DNA of 64,000 bases, from the NCBI GenBank assembly GCA_024500155.1, contig CM044865.1, positions 34,241,501-34,305,500 on the forward strand, given 5' to 3'. Both the position numbers and the translations under genes were made by a program. The stretch comes from Chenopodium formosanum (lineage: Eukaryota; Streptophyta; Magnoliopsida; Caryophyllales; Amaranthaceae). The notes beneath the pieces are model-generated. The model ran no database searches and had not been told where the DNA came from. It was given only the letters and a program-made list of their open reading frames with translations. Positions 46,768 through 57,867 of the stretch are shown here, one piece after another. Every line of letters begins with the position of its first letter. Position 1 is the stretch's first letter.

Positions 46768-48138
46768 TGTTGGGGTTTAGTGAGTCCGACTCACCGCGGA
46801 AACAAATCCCGACCCGAGGAACCACTTGCAATAATTAAAATCATAAAGCATAAATAAATAATCACAAATAAAAGATAACGAATCTTACCCTCGAAGCGAG
46901 CTTCGCCCAAAAACCGGGGCTCTTACTTGAAAGCTACGAGCACGTCAAGCACCGCGCCTCCGACGGTATCCACCCACAAAAAGGGCGAACACAACTTTAA
47001 GGTCCGCTACCTTGGGGTTAGCAAGGTCCGACCAAAACCCGAGTGTTATATGAGTTTAAGAGTTTTCCCAAAATTATGGAATGCTCTTTTTAACTCCCAC
47101 TCAAGCATCATTTCCAATGCCCCAAGTTGGGTATTTATAGGGAATGATGAGAGTATGAAAATCTCTCCCATCAATGTGGGACAATGAGATTTTCACATTT
47201 TATTTTAAAGCTAAAATAAAATTATTAAGTAAACTAGTAATAAATCAACAAGTGTCAAGCATACATGAGGGAGTAGGTGAGGACCACTTGGAGATGGGGA
47301 CCAAACTTGCTCCCCACTCTCTCCCTCACCTTGCGCCACATGGCAACCCCCACTTGGGCACCAAGGCACCCCAAGTGTGGGCTGCTCGCTGCTGCCACAC
47401 CTACGGCCCAACAGGCCACGCACATGTGTGCTGGCTACTTGGTTGAGGCCTGCTGCTAGCAAGCCACGCACCAACATGCGGGCTGCTGGCCATGGCCTGC
47501 TAGCATGCCTCGCAAATTTGTGCGGGCTGCTGGCCAGGCCTGCTACTAGCGAGCCACGCATGCTTGTGCGGGCTGCTAGCACACCACACACATTTGTGCT
47601 GGCTGCTGGCCAAGGCCTACTAGCATTCCACGCACACATGTGCGGGCTGCTAGCCAGCCTAGCTAGCCAAGGCGCGCTAGCACGCACCAGCCAGCCTAGG
47701 CTTGACTTGGTGCACTTGCTAGCCACCTTGCTAGGCCATTTTCCCCTAGCACTCGGTTTTCTCGATGCTATGGGTATTTTGGTAATTTTGTTGATTTATT
47801 AGTAATTATCTCGTCTCTTATCATTTAGACTCGACTTCCGACGATCGGTTTCGACGCTCTTAGCTCGAATTACCGACGTCTAAATATTTAACACTCGGGC
47901 GACGAATTAATTTCTTCCGAATTAATTCGTCGAGTTGGTTCGTATATTTTGCTTGGGTGTGACCCAAAGGGTTCAGTCAAGATTAAGCTTTAATGTTAAT
48001 TATATTAATATTACTGATCGGAAGCGGCCTCCACCCAGGCATTCCGATCACTTGACCATACTGAATATATTAGCTTTCTAATAATTCTGAACCCGCTATC
48101 AGAGTAATACACTTGTTCGAAGGACACCATTCCTTTCA
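46768..48138 (-). repeat. copia 5' LTR (right duplicate)
   Basis: 1371 bp, TG/CA ends, followed by ATCCG (48139-48143), which matches the bases before the 3' LTR at 22070-22074. This pairing identifies 22075 and 48138 as the outer ends of the original copia insertion. It has the shortest minisatellite of the three LTRs. Confidence 0.88.
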
Positions 48139-48143
48139 ATCCG

Positions 48144-49013
48144 TTCCATAAACCAAGGAAAATGGCGTATTTCCTGTTGATGTTTGTTTTGACGTGCGAT
48201 AACCCCACAATGCGAAGTGAAGTTTGTCAGGCCAATCCTTGTAATTTTCTGTCATTTTCTCGATGATAGTCTTTAGATTTTTATTAGCCGCTTCGACTGC
48301 TCCGTTTGCCTGTGGTATATAAGGAGAAGAATGAAGATGTTGAATACCATATTTTTGTAGCAATTCTTCACACTCGGCTTGAAAGTGAGTTCCATTGTCA
48401 CTTATCATTTCATGTGGGACTCCATATCGACAAATAATATTTCTTTCGATAAAGAGTGCTACATGTTTTGCAGTGAGTTTAGCATATGATTGTGCTTCGA
48501 CCCACTTTGTGAAGTAATCAATTGCCACTAAGATATATTCATGACCTCCTGTTCCTAGGGGAGTGATTTTGCCAATAATGTCAATTCCCCATGTAAAGAA
48601 TGGTCACGGCGAAGGTAGGTGTAGAGTAGAGATGGAGGAACGTGTTGTAAATTGGTGTAGATTTGGCACTTAGGGCATCTTTTTACATATTGATGACAAT
48701 CCCTATTCATGGTAGTCCAATAGTATCCTTCTCGCATTATCTTTTGGACTAGCATTTTGCCATTTACGTGAGTTCCACTAACTCCTTCGTGGACTATCCT
48801 CATTGCTCTTTGAGGATCCTTTTTTCCTAAACATAAGAGAGCTTGACCCTTAGGTACCCTTTTGTGTAACTCATTGTATATGAGTACGTATTGGGAAGCC
48901 AAGAGTCTTAATGCTCGTTTTGCTCTTTTGTCAGCATGGGGGGTATTCTCCTTTGGTGACATAGTTGAGTATATCCGTATACCACGGTTCTTCTTCTTCT
49001 TCTTCTTCATCAT
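48144..49013 (-). pseudogene. Tat integrase, N-terminal and core parts
   Basis: Reading on the minus strand from 49013: zinc region (HEGVSGTHVN, then CHQYVKRCPKCQIY), a frameshift near 48580, then the core WGIDIIG, AIDYFTKWVEAQSYAKL, MISDNGTHFQAECEELL and PQANGAVEAANKN, with the D,D,E residues present, ending at FSLVYGTD against the copia target duplication. The protein continues at 22069-21674. Compared with the left duplicate, the frame after KTIIEKMT is open here. Confidence 0.85.
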
Positions 49014-49145
49014 CTTGGATCATTTCATCATCTTCTATAGCTTGAATATAAGCCGATTTATGCCTTTTTCTATAGTTAGAGGCATTTGCTCGATTTCCGT
49101 ACGAATCCTAGCCATTGAGGCTAGTCTTGCCAAGGCATCAGCAAA

Positions 49146-49592
49146 TTAATTTTCTTCTCTAGGTAGATATGTGTATTCTACCTTCTCTAACTGATTAGTG
49201 ATAGTTTCCAGATAAGTTTGGTAAGGGGCTAGACTTTCGCTCCTTACTTTCCATCTTTTAGAGATTTTATTGATGATCAATGAAGAGTCTCCGAATATTC
49301 GTAATTTTTTCATTCCCAATGCCAGAGCTGTTTCGAGGTCTACCACGCATGCTTCGTATTCAGCAGCGTTGTTGGTAACGTTGAAATTAAGCTTTATTGA
49401 GATTGGGACATGCTCTTCTTTAGGTGATACTAGTAATACTCCAACGCCACATCCCTTTTGGTTTGAGGCTCCATCGAAGTATAAGGTCCAAGTATCGTCC
49501 TCGGTGACCATCAAGTCTTTGTCTGGAAATTCATTGTCGTGTATTGGCGTCGAATCTTCTATTGGAAAGTCTGCTAGAAAATTCGAAACCAC
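49146..49592 (-). pseudogene. Tat second RNase H (archaeal-like)
   Basis: About 148 codons containing TLYFDGASNQKGCGVGVL, NNAAEYEACV, FGDSSLIIN and, past a stop, FADALARLA: the four acidic catalytic positions of an RNase H fold. It sits between the gypsy RNase H and integrase, an arrangement specific to Tat elements. TAA at about 49146 follows LPREEN. Confidence 0.85.
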
Positions 49593-51171
49593 AAATCCTT
49601 TGATAGCTTTTTAGGGCATGAATCTTACGTCAAATTGGGCTAAGTTGACTATCCATCTTGATATGCACCCATTGAGTGTAGATTTCTCAAATAAATACTT
49701 GAGTGGATCCAATCGGGAAACTACAAAGACTGTATGCACGAGCATGTAATGTCTTAACTTTGTTGTGGCCCACACCAATGCGAGGCACAATTTCTCAAGT
49801 AGTGTATAGCGTACTTCATACTCGAGCATCTTTTTGCTTAGATAGTAGATCGCATTTTCTTTGCCTTCTACTTCTTGCGCTAGCATGGCTCCCATTGTCT
49901 CTTTGGTGACTATTAAGTACAACCTAAGAGGTGTTCCCTGAAGTGCTGGAGCTAATACGGGAGGATTTGCGAGACAGGCTTTGATCTTTTCAAAGGCTTT
50001 TTGACACTCGTCATCCCATATTACTGGTACATTCTTTTCCAGCTTTTTGAAAATTGTTTCACATATTGTTGTCAATTTTGATATGAACCTACTTATGTAT
50101 TGCAACCGGCCAATAAATCCTCGGATTTGCTTCTCGGTTTCGGGCGGTGGCATTGACATGATTACCTTGATCTTGGTTGGGTCTATCTCTATTCCTCTAG
50201 AGCTTATGACATAACCCAAAAGCTTGCCTGAGGTGACTCCAAAAACACACTTGGATGGATTCAACCTCATGTTTATTTTTTTAGCCTTTCGAAGAATTTT
50301 CTCAAGGCTATTTGATGGCCTGGGCAATCTTTTGATTTCACAATCATATCGTCCATATATACCTCAACTTCTTTATGCATCATGTCATGGAGCAAGGCAG
50401 TCGCTGCTTGTTGGTAAGTAGCACCCGCGTTTTTCAACCTGAATGGCATTACCATGTATCAGTAAGTACCCCATGGTGTTATGAAAGTTGTTTTCTCCAC
50501 GTCTTCTTCCGCCATGAGAATTTGATTGTACCCCGCGTATCCATCCATGAACGAGAGAAGTGCATGATTCGCTGTCTTATCTACCAGAATATCGATGTGT
50601 GGTAAAGGGAAGTCGTCCTTTGGACTTGCCTTATTTTGATCTCGATAGTCGACACACATTCTTACTCTTCCATCCTTTTTTGGAACTGGGACGACGTTGG
50701 GACCCATTCAGGGTATTTGGATACCTTGATAAAACCTGCAGTTATTTGTTTCTGAACTTCTTTTATTTTAAGAGCTACGTCGGGTTTCATTCAACGCAAT
50801 TTTTGATTTACAGGTTTCATTCCTGGAATTAGCGGTATGGTGTGTTGAGCTATTTCTCTATTAATGCCTAGCATATCTTCATATGACCAAGCGAATACAT
50901 CAATGAATTCTTTAAGCAAATTGATTAAATCGGTTCTTTCTTGTTCATTAAGTGTTAATCCGATTTTAACTTCTCTTTTATTGGTTGAATCATATGAGAT
51001 ATCAACCTTCTCAGTTTCCTCAATTATCGGTGTTTTCTTTTCAAGTGTTTCCATTTCTTTAATAAGTTCTTTGTCATTTTCATTGTTAGTTAAGCAATGC
51101 TCGTCATCTTGGGCTAAAGAAGAACACAAGGAGTAAAAAGAAGAAGACATATTATTAAATTCAGAGATCAT
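49593..51171 (-). pseudogene. pol: Tat reverse transcriptase and first RNase H
   Basis: From 51171 downward: FIDVFAWSYEDMLGI, VPVPKKDGRVRMCVDYRD, MDGYAGYNQI, the catalytic VYMDDMIVKS, LLGYVISSRGIEIDP, and RNase H with IYYLSKKMLEYEVRYT and DPLKYLFEK. Breaks: a stop at about 50791, a frameshift near 50705, TGA at 50459-50461, a frameshift near 50290, and a stop before the second RNase H at about 49611. The YMDD box is intact. The copy to the left keeps only the last part, up to the CACTA insertion. Confidence 0.85.
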
Positions 51172-52172
51172 TACATCGAAGAGGGATATGTCCTCAGGGA
51201 CTTGATCGCTAACTATCCTAGGGGAAGAGATAGAAGGAGGGGGTGCTACAACTAAAGACTTATATGACTATATAGGAAAAGACTATGACTCTGACTCTAA
51301 CTCTGACGACTCTTCGAACATCGGTCCTTGCCCCGTTGTAATGGAGATTTTCCTTCTGCTTGGAGTAGTCACCTTGATGGTCTTGCGCCACCCTTGTAGT
51401 GATCCTCCCGCTGGAGTGATGAGCTTTGAGGGATCAGAGCTTTCGCTTTGTAGGACCGTTTGGATGAGCGAAGAGTTATCCTCTATGTACGTTGGCTCGT
51501 CTATTTCTCGCCCAAATAGTAATCCCATGACATTAAAGTTAAAGCATGGGGGTGCTTTCTCCTTATGAATAGGAGTTGGGATTTCATCTATAAAATAGCA
51601 ATCTAGGAAAATCTCGAATCCTGGTTGCCTTATGTCATTTACGACAAACGGTTCGGGAAACTCGTAGCATGGATAGTCCTCTCCTTCTTTTACGAATTGT
51701 CCATTGAGGGTAAGAGGATACTGATCCATTGGGATTGCTTTCTTTTGGATGTGAGCGTTCCTACGTGCTTTTAACTTTTCTTGGCCTCGCTTGAGATCTT
51801 CCCGAGTCGGTTCAAAACCAAGTCCAAAAGTGTCTAATTTAGGGAGGCTAGGTGATTCTAGCGATTTTGCTTTCCTTTCTTCTTTCCTAGGGTCTTCCTA
51901 GGGAAATGTCCTTGTTTCTTCATAATAGCGTTCATTATCATATTGGAGTGGGGGTCGTGGCAGAGAGGGGTCCTTTAATCCTCCTCGATTAAGGAGACCT
52001 CTTCATTAAAGCCCCACAAATCTTCATCATCTTCATCGTGCTCCACATTAATTATTGGATTTTCTATGGCTTTAAATCTCATGGGTGAATCATCGATCGT
52101 AATGGGAATTCCTCCAATTATGGCCTTTACCTGTTGGTGGAGAGATGAAGGGACGGCCTTTAAGTCATGAAG
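51172..52172 (-). pseudogene. Tat pol linker between protease and RT
   Basis: The longest open piece is 51283-51729 (about 148 codons, beginning MDQYPLTLNGQF and containing FNVMGLLFGREIDEPTY and ITPAGGSLQGWRKT). This type of linker lies between protease and RT in Tat and Ogre elements and has no assigned function. Surrounding sequence is broken by stops. Confidence 0.6.
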
Positions 52173-52475
52173 CTAAGGGCGTCCCAACAATAGATTAAAT
52201 GAAGCCTTAATATCTACTACTTGGAATGTAGTAGCATGTTCTATCGCTACCGCCGTTATAATCATAGTAATCTTTCCAAGAGCTTGACGACGAGTGTTGT
52301 CATAAGCTCTTATTCCTTGCATTGACGGCGTTAGGTCTTCATCCCTTATGCCTAGCATCCTCGCAGTTCTGAGTGGACAGACATTAATGGTCGATCCATT
52401 GTCTACAAGAGTCATAGGGACGTTCGTTCTCTTATAGAATACTATGAGGTTTAATGCCTTAAAATGCTTGTCATC
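52173..52475 (-). pseudogene. Tat aspartic protease
   Basis: In frame with the gag segment after a stop at 52476-52478. Motifs are TLVDNGSTINVCPL (active site, with Asn after the Asp) and the flap/second motif FNLLLGRP. The frame meets TAG at 52173-52175 just after LLGRP. It would process the polyprotein. Confidence 0.8.
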
Positions 52476-54599
52476 TTATGGAGGTAAATCCTTGTCGGAA
52501 AAGGTGATCAAGTTGATAGGACTAGAGAGATCACTCGTAAGGAAGTTAGCCAACCCCTCAGGAGTGGTGTCAGGATCTATCCCTATCTTATCCAAGGCAT
52601 TCATCACTGCCAACCTATGCTCTCGAGATGTTGCTAGAAGTTTCCATACATTCATTTCAACCTTGGTTTTCTTGAACTGTTTAACAATATCATTGTCTTC
52701 TATGATAGGTATTGGAACTTGTTGTGTGGTTGGTATAGGTTGTGTTGAAATAGGAGGTTGCATTCTCCCGGATCTTGTGAGGACGTCTATTGATGAATCT
52801 TCTTCAACCCAGAAATCATCCATGGCATATGACACCGAAGGTGGAGCTCCTACCATGTTTTTTAAGTAAACGTCTTCTTCATCATTGTCCCAAACTCCAT
52901 TAATACTTATGTCTTCCTCTTGTGGAATTTGGACTAGCCTTTTGTCATCAATCATTTTCTGAATTAAATCTTTAAATTTAAAACAGTTGTCAATAGTGTG
53001 ACCCCCTAACTGATGGTATTGACAGTAAAACCTATCTGTCCTTTTTAATGATTCAAATGGTCTCGGTTCGAGAAGTTTGACCTTGCCACTCTCGGAGAGC
53101 ACATTGAACATTTGAGCATATGGAATCCCAATTGGAGTATTGAGTCTATTACTCTTCTTGGGTTTATCAATTACTTGCAAAGAAAAAGATTTCGTCTTTG
53201 TGGATGAAATCTTGTCACCCTTTTTCTGAAGCTCTTCTAATTGTTTCTTCGTAACTTCTAGAGCTTCACGCAGCAAGTTTGATCCCTCTAACATGGATAA
53301 TGTAAGCAACCGTACATCCTCTTTACTTGCTAATTTTGTTGGAAAGTCATCCATGGCATCGAAAAAGATCTTTTCCTCTTCTTCGATAGCATGGATTTCT
53401 TCGATAGGCTTGATGAGAGATGAGGGATCAACCTCGTTTTCTTCATCAGAGATGGCCAAAGAGTGAGCGAGAGGTGCATTATCAATGCTCGGCTTCTTAC
53501 TGGCAAGAGGAAATGGTAGTTTATTGTTGTCGATTAAATCTTGGATAGCTTCCTTAAGCTTCCAACAATTCTCGGTAAGATGGCCCCTACCTTGGTGATA
53601 CTTGCAATGTGCATTGGGGTTCCAATTAGTCGTCCTCTTCTCGACCGGTGGGTCCCCAAATGGTCCGATAGGAGTTATAAGACCTTTTGCATTTAATCGG
53701 TCAAATGCGGTGTCATAACTCATACCTATAGGACTAAAGTTCCTCCTAAATGGTTTCTTTTGCCCTTGATTATTCATAGCAAGGACTTCACTTAAGTTAA
53801 AGGTACTAACATTTTTTGAGTGGGTGGTTTTGGAAGAAGAAGGATTGTCGTTCTTCTTGCCTTTCCAGCCACTGTTGGAGTTACTGTTAGCAGCTTTCAG
53901 CTTAGCCAGGTCGTCTTCAATATTGATTCCAATGTCATAGACGGCCTTGAAGGTATGGAGATTATTCTGGTATTTGAGATGCTTGGAGTACTTCTCTTAT
54001 AGGTTTTTGATGAATAACCTCACAGATTCTTTTTCACTTGGCACCTCAATCATCTTAGCAGAGGTTTCTCTCCATTTGTTGAAGAAAGAAGTGAAGCCTT
54101 CATTCTCCTTTTGTTTAAGGATTTTAAGTTCTCTATAATCAGTCTCAACTTGAATATTGCATTTGTATCTATCAATGAAAGCATTTACTATAGACTCCCA
54201 AGTAGAGGTTCTTTCTTTCTCAAGAGAAAAGAATCATTGTTGGCAAACGGTTTCAAGAGATAGGGAGAACAAAGAGGGAAACACCTTCTTGTCAATACCC
54301 TTAATACTCATTATTGTTTCGAAGGCTCTTAAATGAAAATAAGGGTTGTCAGTCGCTTTGAATTTCGGGATGTCGTTGGCATTGAACTTCTGCGGAAGAA
54401 GATCCTTGTCCACCAAGACCCCTTGTGAGCTAATTCCTTGAAACTTATAGTCACTAGACAGTTTTCTCAGACTCTCTTGCATGAGGTCCATCTGTTGTTG
54501 TTTCATAGGATCATCAATCTTGAGGGTTAAAACCTTTAACGCCTCAGTCATAGTAATCAATTGGTTCCTGAGCTCATTAACTTCCTCTTGAGTTGCCAT
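52476..54599 (-). pseudogene. gag: Tat gag
   Basis: From ATG at 54599 (minus) one frame runs to 52476 with two internal stops, TGA at 54234-54236 and TAA at 53997-53999. Features: a coiled-coil-like N-terminus (EEVNELRNQLITMTEAL), the gag core (NPYFHLRAFETIMSI, TSFFNKWRETSAKMIE), and two Cys/His motifs of the Tat type (CKYHQGRGHLTENC and CQYHQLGGHTIDNC). The remainder is Ser/Lys-rich. Gag builds the particle and binds RNA. Confidence 0.85.
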
Positions 54600-55949
54600 T
54601 ATTGTCTTAGCTTTCCTTTTACGAGCGATCGGTTTGTCGAAAAGTTAGACTTGAATAAAAAGGTTGTCTTTGATCAAACGCCCTTCCTTTCTTGACCACG
54701 CGCTGTAAATTAAACCATTTTGTTTTATTTACTTGACCCAAATTGACTTTGACTTTACGGTTTGGAAAAAGAAAAAAGCAAAAATAGGGTGCATATTTTT
54801 GGCAAAAATTGTGTATACATTTTTGGGAGTTATAGGGTTCAAACAAGTGGTTTAATTGGAGGATTAATATCCAACTTACCCCCCTAAAAAATGACGGAAA
54901 ATACCCGCATACAAGACTCCCTTAGACATGGTCGAAGAGTACATTAGTGTGTGTTTTATATGGTGAGTGTAAGTCACATGCTTTGACTCTTGTGTAAGAC
55001 CTTGGGACTTAGTGCCTAGAATTGATTAATGACTTAACAAGGTATTAATTAATCGGATTGGCAAGAAAACTACTCAATTAGACATAAGGTGATGACTCGA
55101 GCAGCAAACCGAACTGTCGCCAAAACGACAGGACAACATGATGCAATGAGTTTGCAACCTAACCATGGCTCTAGCTCTCTAAAGTTCGGGATATGGGTTA
55201 GTCAATAGAGGGTTCATGGTTAATTGTCCGGATGCACCGCGCGGAAGCCTAACCGTGAAGGGTTGGCGTGAGTGGATGGGACACCACGAGTTTAGAAAAA
55301 CTCGCTGTCATGGTTTGGTGAATTTAACATTCTCGGATGTACCCTTTGTTGCTCAGAGCGTTCAATCAGGTAGATGGAGCATGAATTCTCAGAGGGTTAT
55401 GTCCATATGTAGAACACATATAGGTTTCAGAAAAGTGAGAAAAACTCAATCAGGAAGTAGGATCGAGCAAACAGTGCTAAAAACTGGTCAAAATTAGAAC
55501 GCATATTTCTGGCTTGGTATTGGAAGAACTTGGCGCCAGTGAACAGAGGCCGGCGCCACAATTTGGCTTTAGCGCCTGGCGACAAAAGTTGTCGCCTGGC
55601 GCTAACGTCAAATTATTAACGCTAGACTTTGTTCGCTGACGCTAGTTCCTACATGCCTCAGCAGCTTTCGGTGCTCGATAAAATTTTCCAGTTTCACGCA
55701 GCATTATTTCAATTCTAGTTGTGAAAGATATTCCTCAAATTTCCTACGTGTAAAAATCCTATGTTTTTAACTCATTACGGATGGTCTTTCCAATGATATC
55801 TTTTTTATGCATATGACAATAATGTTAATCAAAATTACGCACATGAAATACTTAGAACTTTTCGAGTCTCATCCACTCATTCTAAATCATTGCCAAAATA
55901 AATTTCAGGAATTAAAATAGAAATCCTCCCAAGTGGAGTCGCCAAAAAC
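54600..55949 (-). other. Tat leader with PBS
   Basis: 1.35 kb between the 5' LTR and gag, no supported coding. At the LTR end the minus strand reads TGGCGACTCCACTTGGGA (about 55927-55944), the PBS type described for Tat/Ogre elements and assigned to tRNA-Arg. At 55530-55612 GC-rich motifs GGCGCCAG, CCTGGCGACA and TGGCGCTAA recur. Confidence 0.65.
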
Positions 55950-57867
55950 TGTAGGGAATATTTCAAGCATTATCCCTAGCTTGAACCCCACTATGATCAT
56001 ACACTAAAGCATGGTGGCGTCCAAAGGGAAAGAAGATAGAGCAAAAGAGTCGCCAATAAGTTTTAGGAACTTGTAAACCGTTCACGAGGTGAAGGTTACA
56101 CCCCTTAACGATCCAGGAGATCGTCAACTCCAATAGGTCTGGAACCATGACTTGTAGTTTGGGGTGAAGGTACAAATCCAACCTAAAATATATTGAACCT
56201 ACCCTAATAATAGGCCTCTACTTTATTCTAATCGTATTCATGTGCGCTTTCTGACTAACATGCAATCAATAGGTTTACCCCAAACCTGTTTAATCTATGT
56301 TGGTTGAATATTAATGCACAAATAAAACTATTATTGGCGATCACTTGAATGATAATCAAATTAACCCTAAACAAGATTATTAATTATCTTATTAAGCGTG
56401 ATTATAAGTACCAATTCTCTTTAAACATGCACAAAAGGTGTGATCAAGCAATAACAATAAATCAAGCAACATAATAATTAACGAGTATAATCATAATCAT
56501 AATAACAATTATAACAATCATAATATTCATATTATAAACATGTTCATGTTAAATCATAATAATAGCTAGATCCTAGTCATGATACTAACAAGATTAATAA
56601 CAAACCCTAGCATGTCATTAAGCAAAAAAAATCAAAGCTTTAACCCTAACATGATACTAACAATCATAAGTATTAGGAAGAATATAAAAGGCATCATACT
56701 TTTAATCATACTTGACATTAGGAATTTTTAGTTATTACCCTAAACATGATACTAGCAAGATCAAAACACCCTAACATGATGCTAGGAATCATAATAACAA
56801 CCTAGACATGATTTCTACATCATAATATCAATTAAAAACCATTAAAGCACTTACTTGGATGCCTCGTATCTCTTTCTAATAACAAAATACACGCGTTAGT
56901 AACTTCAAGGAAAATAATAATCAAACAATCAAATTAAATAATTGAAATAGAGATTTGGGACCAAACCCTCAGAAATTAAAACCTTTCACGTCTAAGGCGA
57001 AGGCAACTTCGAACAATGCTAGGTGTTTCTTGGTCTTGTGAATGCGGAATTTTGTATGAGAAAAAGCTAGTTTGGTTTAGAGAGAAAGAGAGAGCTTTAG
57101 CTTCGAGAGAGAAGAGAATTAGAGAGTTGTTGATCTTTCATGAGAATTGGTGATCAAAAACGGAGATTTTAGGAGGCTATTTATAGAGAAAATCAGCCAA
57201 AAGGATAGAAAAACAAATCAGAGTTTCGACGAGGAAAAAAGAATTTAGCGTCAGGAATTAACGCCAGGCGCTAATGTCTGTCGTTAGGCGCTAATTAATT
57301 TTTTCACGCGTTTTCTTAATTCAGATAAAATTTAGCCGTACAGAAGGGCAAAATTGTATTTTCCTTAAAAACACTCTTTTATTCTAATTAAAACTCTAAA
57401 AAGTCAACAAAAGTTAATTTATCAATGCTGATTTAATTAGGAATGAAAAGAACCTTCTAGAAGAATCTAGAAGACTAAAACCAATCCTAATTGCATTAGG
57501 AATGATAAATCAATATTAGGCCCTCCTCTAGATCATTGGGCCGCATATAAGGCTCAAACCGGGCCCAGTTTAGTAATTTAGCCATAACTTCCAGTTTATT
57601 CCTCGGAATTGGGCTTATAATGTATCGTTGGAAAGGTCTTTTCAAGCCCCATCCATCTACACCATTATTGGACCCTTGCTATGGACCAACCAAACTGGAT
57701 TGGATATTTTCTTAAAATAGGTTTTCAAAAACAGAGAGAAAAGAAAAGAAATTAAAATTATCCGCAATACTAAACTTTCCACACTTTCACTTCATTCGAT
57801 TATGATTCGACGCGAAAGGTACTCATCACCGGGTTTGGTTTTGGGGAGACACAAATGGGTGTCTACA
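55950..57867 (-). repeat. Tat 5' LTR
   Basis: On the minus strand it starts TGTAGACACC at 57867 and ends CTACA at 55950, 1918 bp. The first part aligns with 62519 onward (for example CTTTCCAACGATA...ATTATAAGCCCAA), confirming the outer edge. The inner edge is set by the PBS. The last 1 kb of it is AT-rich with CATGATACTA-type repeats. The other LTR is outside the window. Confidence 0.8.
57178..57185 (-). promoter_or_regulatory. TATA box in the Tat LTR
   Basis: On the minus strand TATAAATA lies about 685 bp into the LTR, followed by a leader-like region with TCTCTCTTTCTCTC. The equivalent octamer is at 63498-63505 in the plus-strand LTR. Confidence 0.55.

Larger units (their letters stand above)
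19783..57867 (-). mobile_element. Tat-lineage Ty3/gypsy element, minus strand, interrupted and partly duplicated
   Basis: Reading down from its 5' LTR (55950-57867): PBS, leader, gag, protease, RT, RNase H, a second RNase H of the archaeal-like type, integrase, and a plus-strand DUF7745-like gene. The second RNase H and the divergent order RT-RH-aRNH-INT mark the Tat lineage. The integrase is split by a copia insertion: its N-terminal part ends at 48144 and its C-terminal part resumes at 22069, both flanked by ATCCG. The 3' LTR is not in the window because the Athila junction at 19782/19783 cuts the element. Confidence 0.8.
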
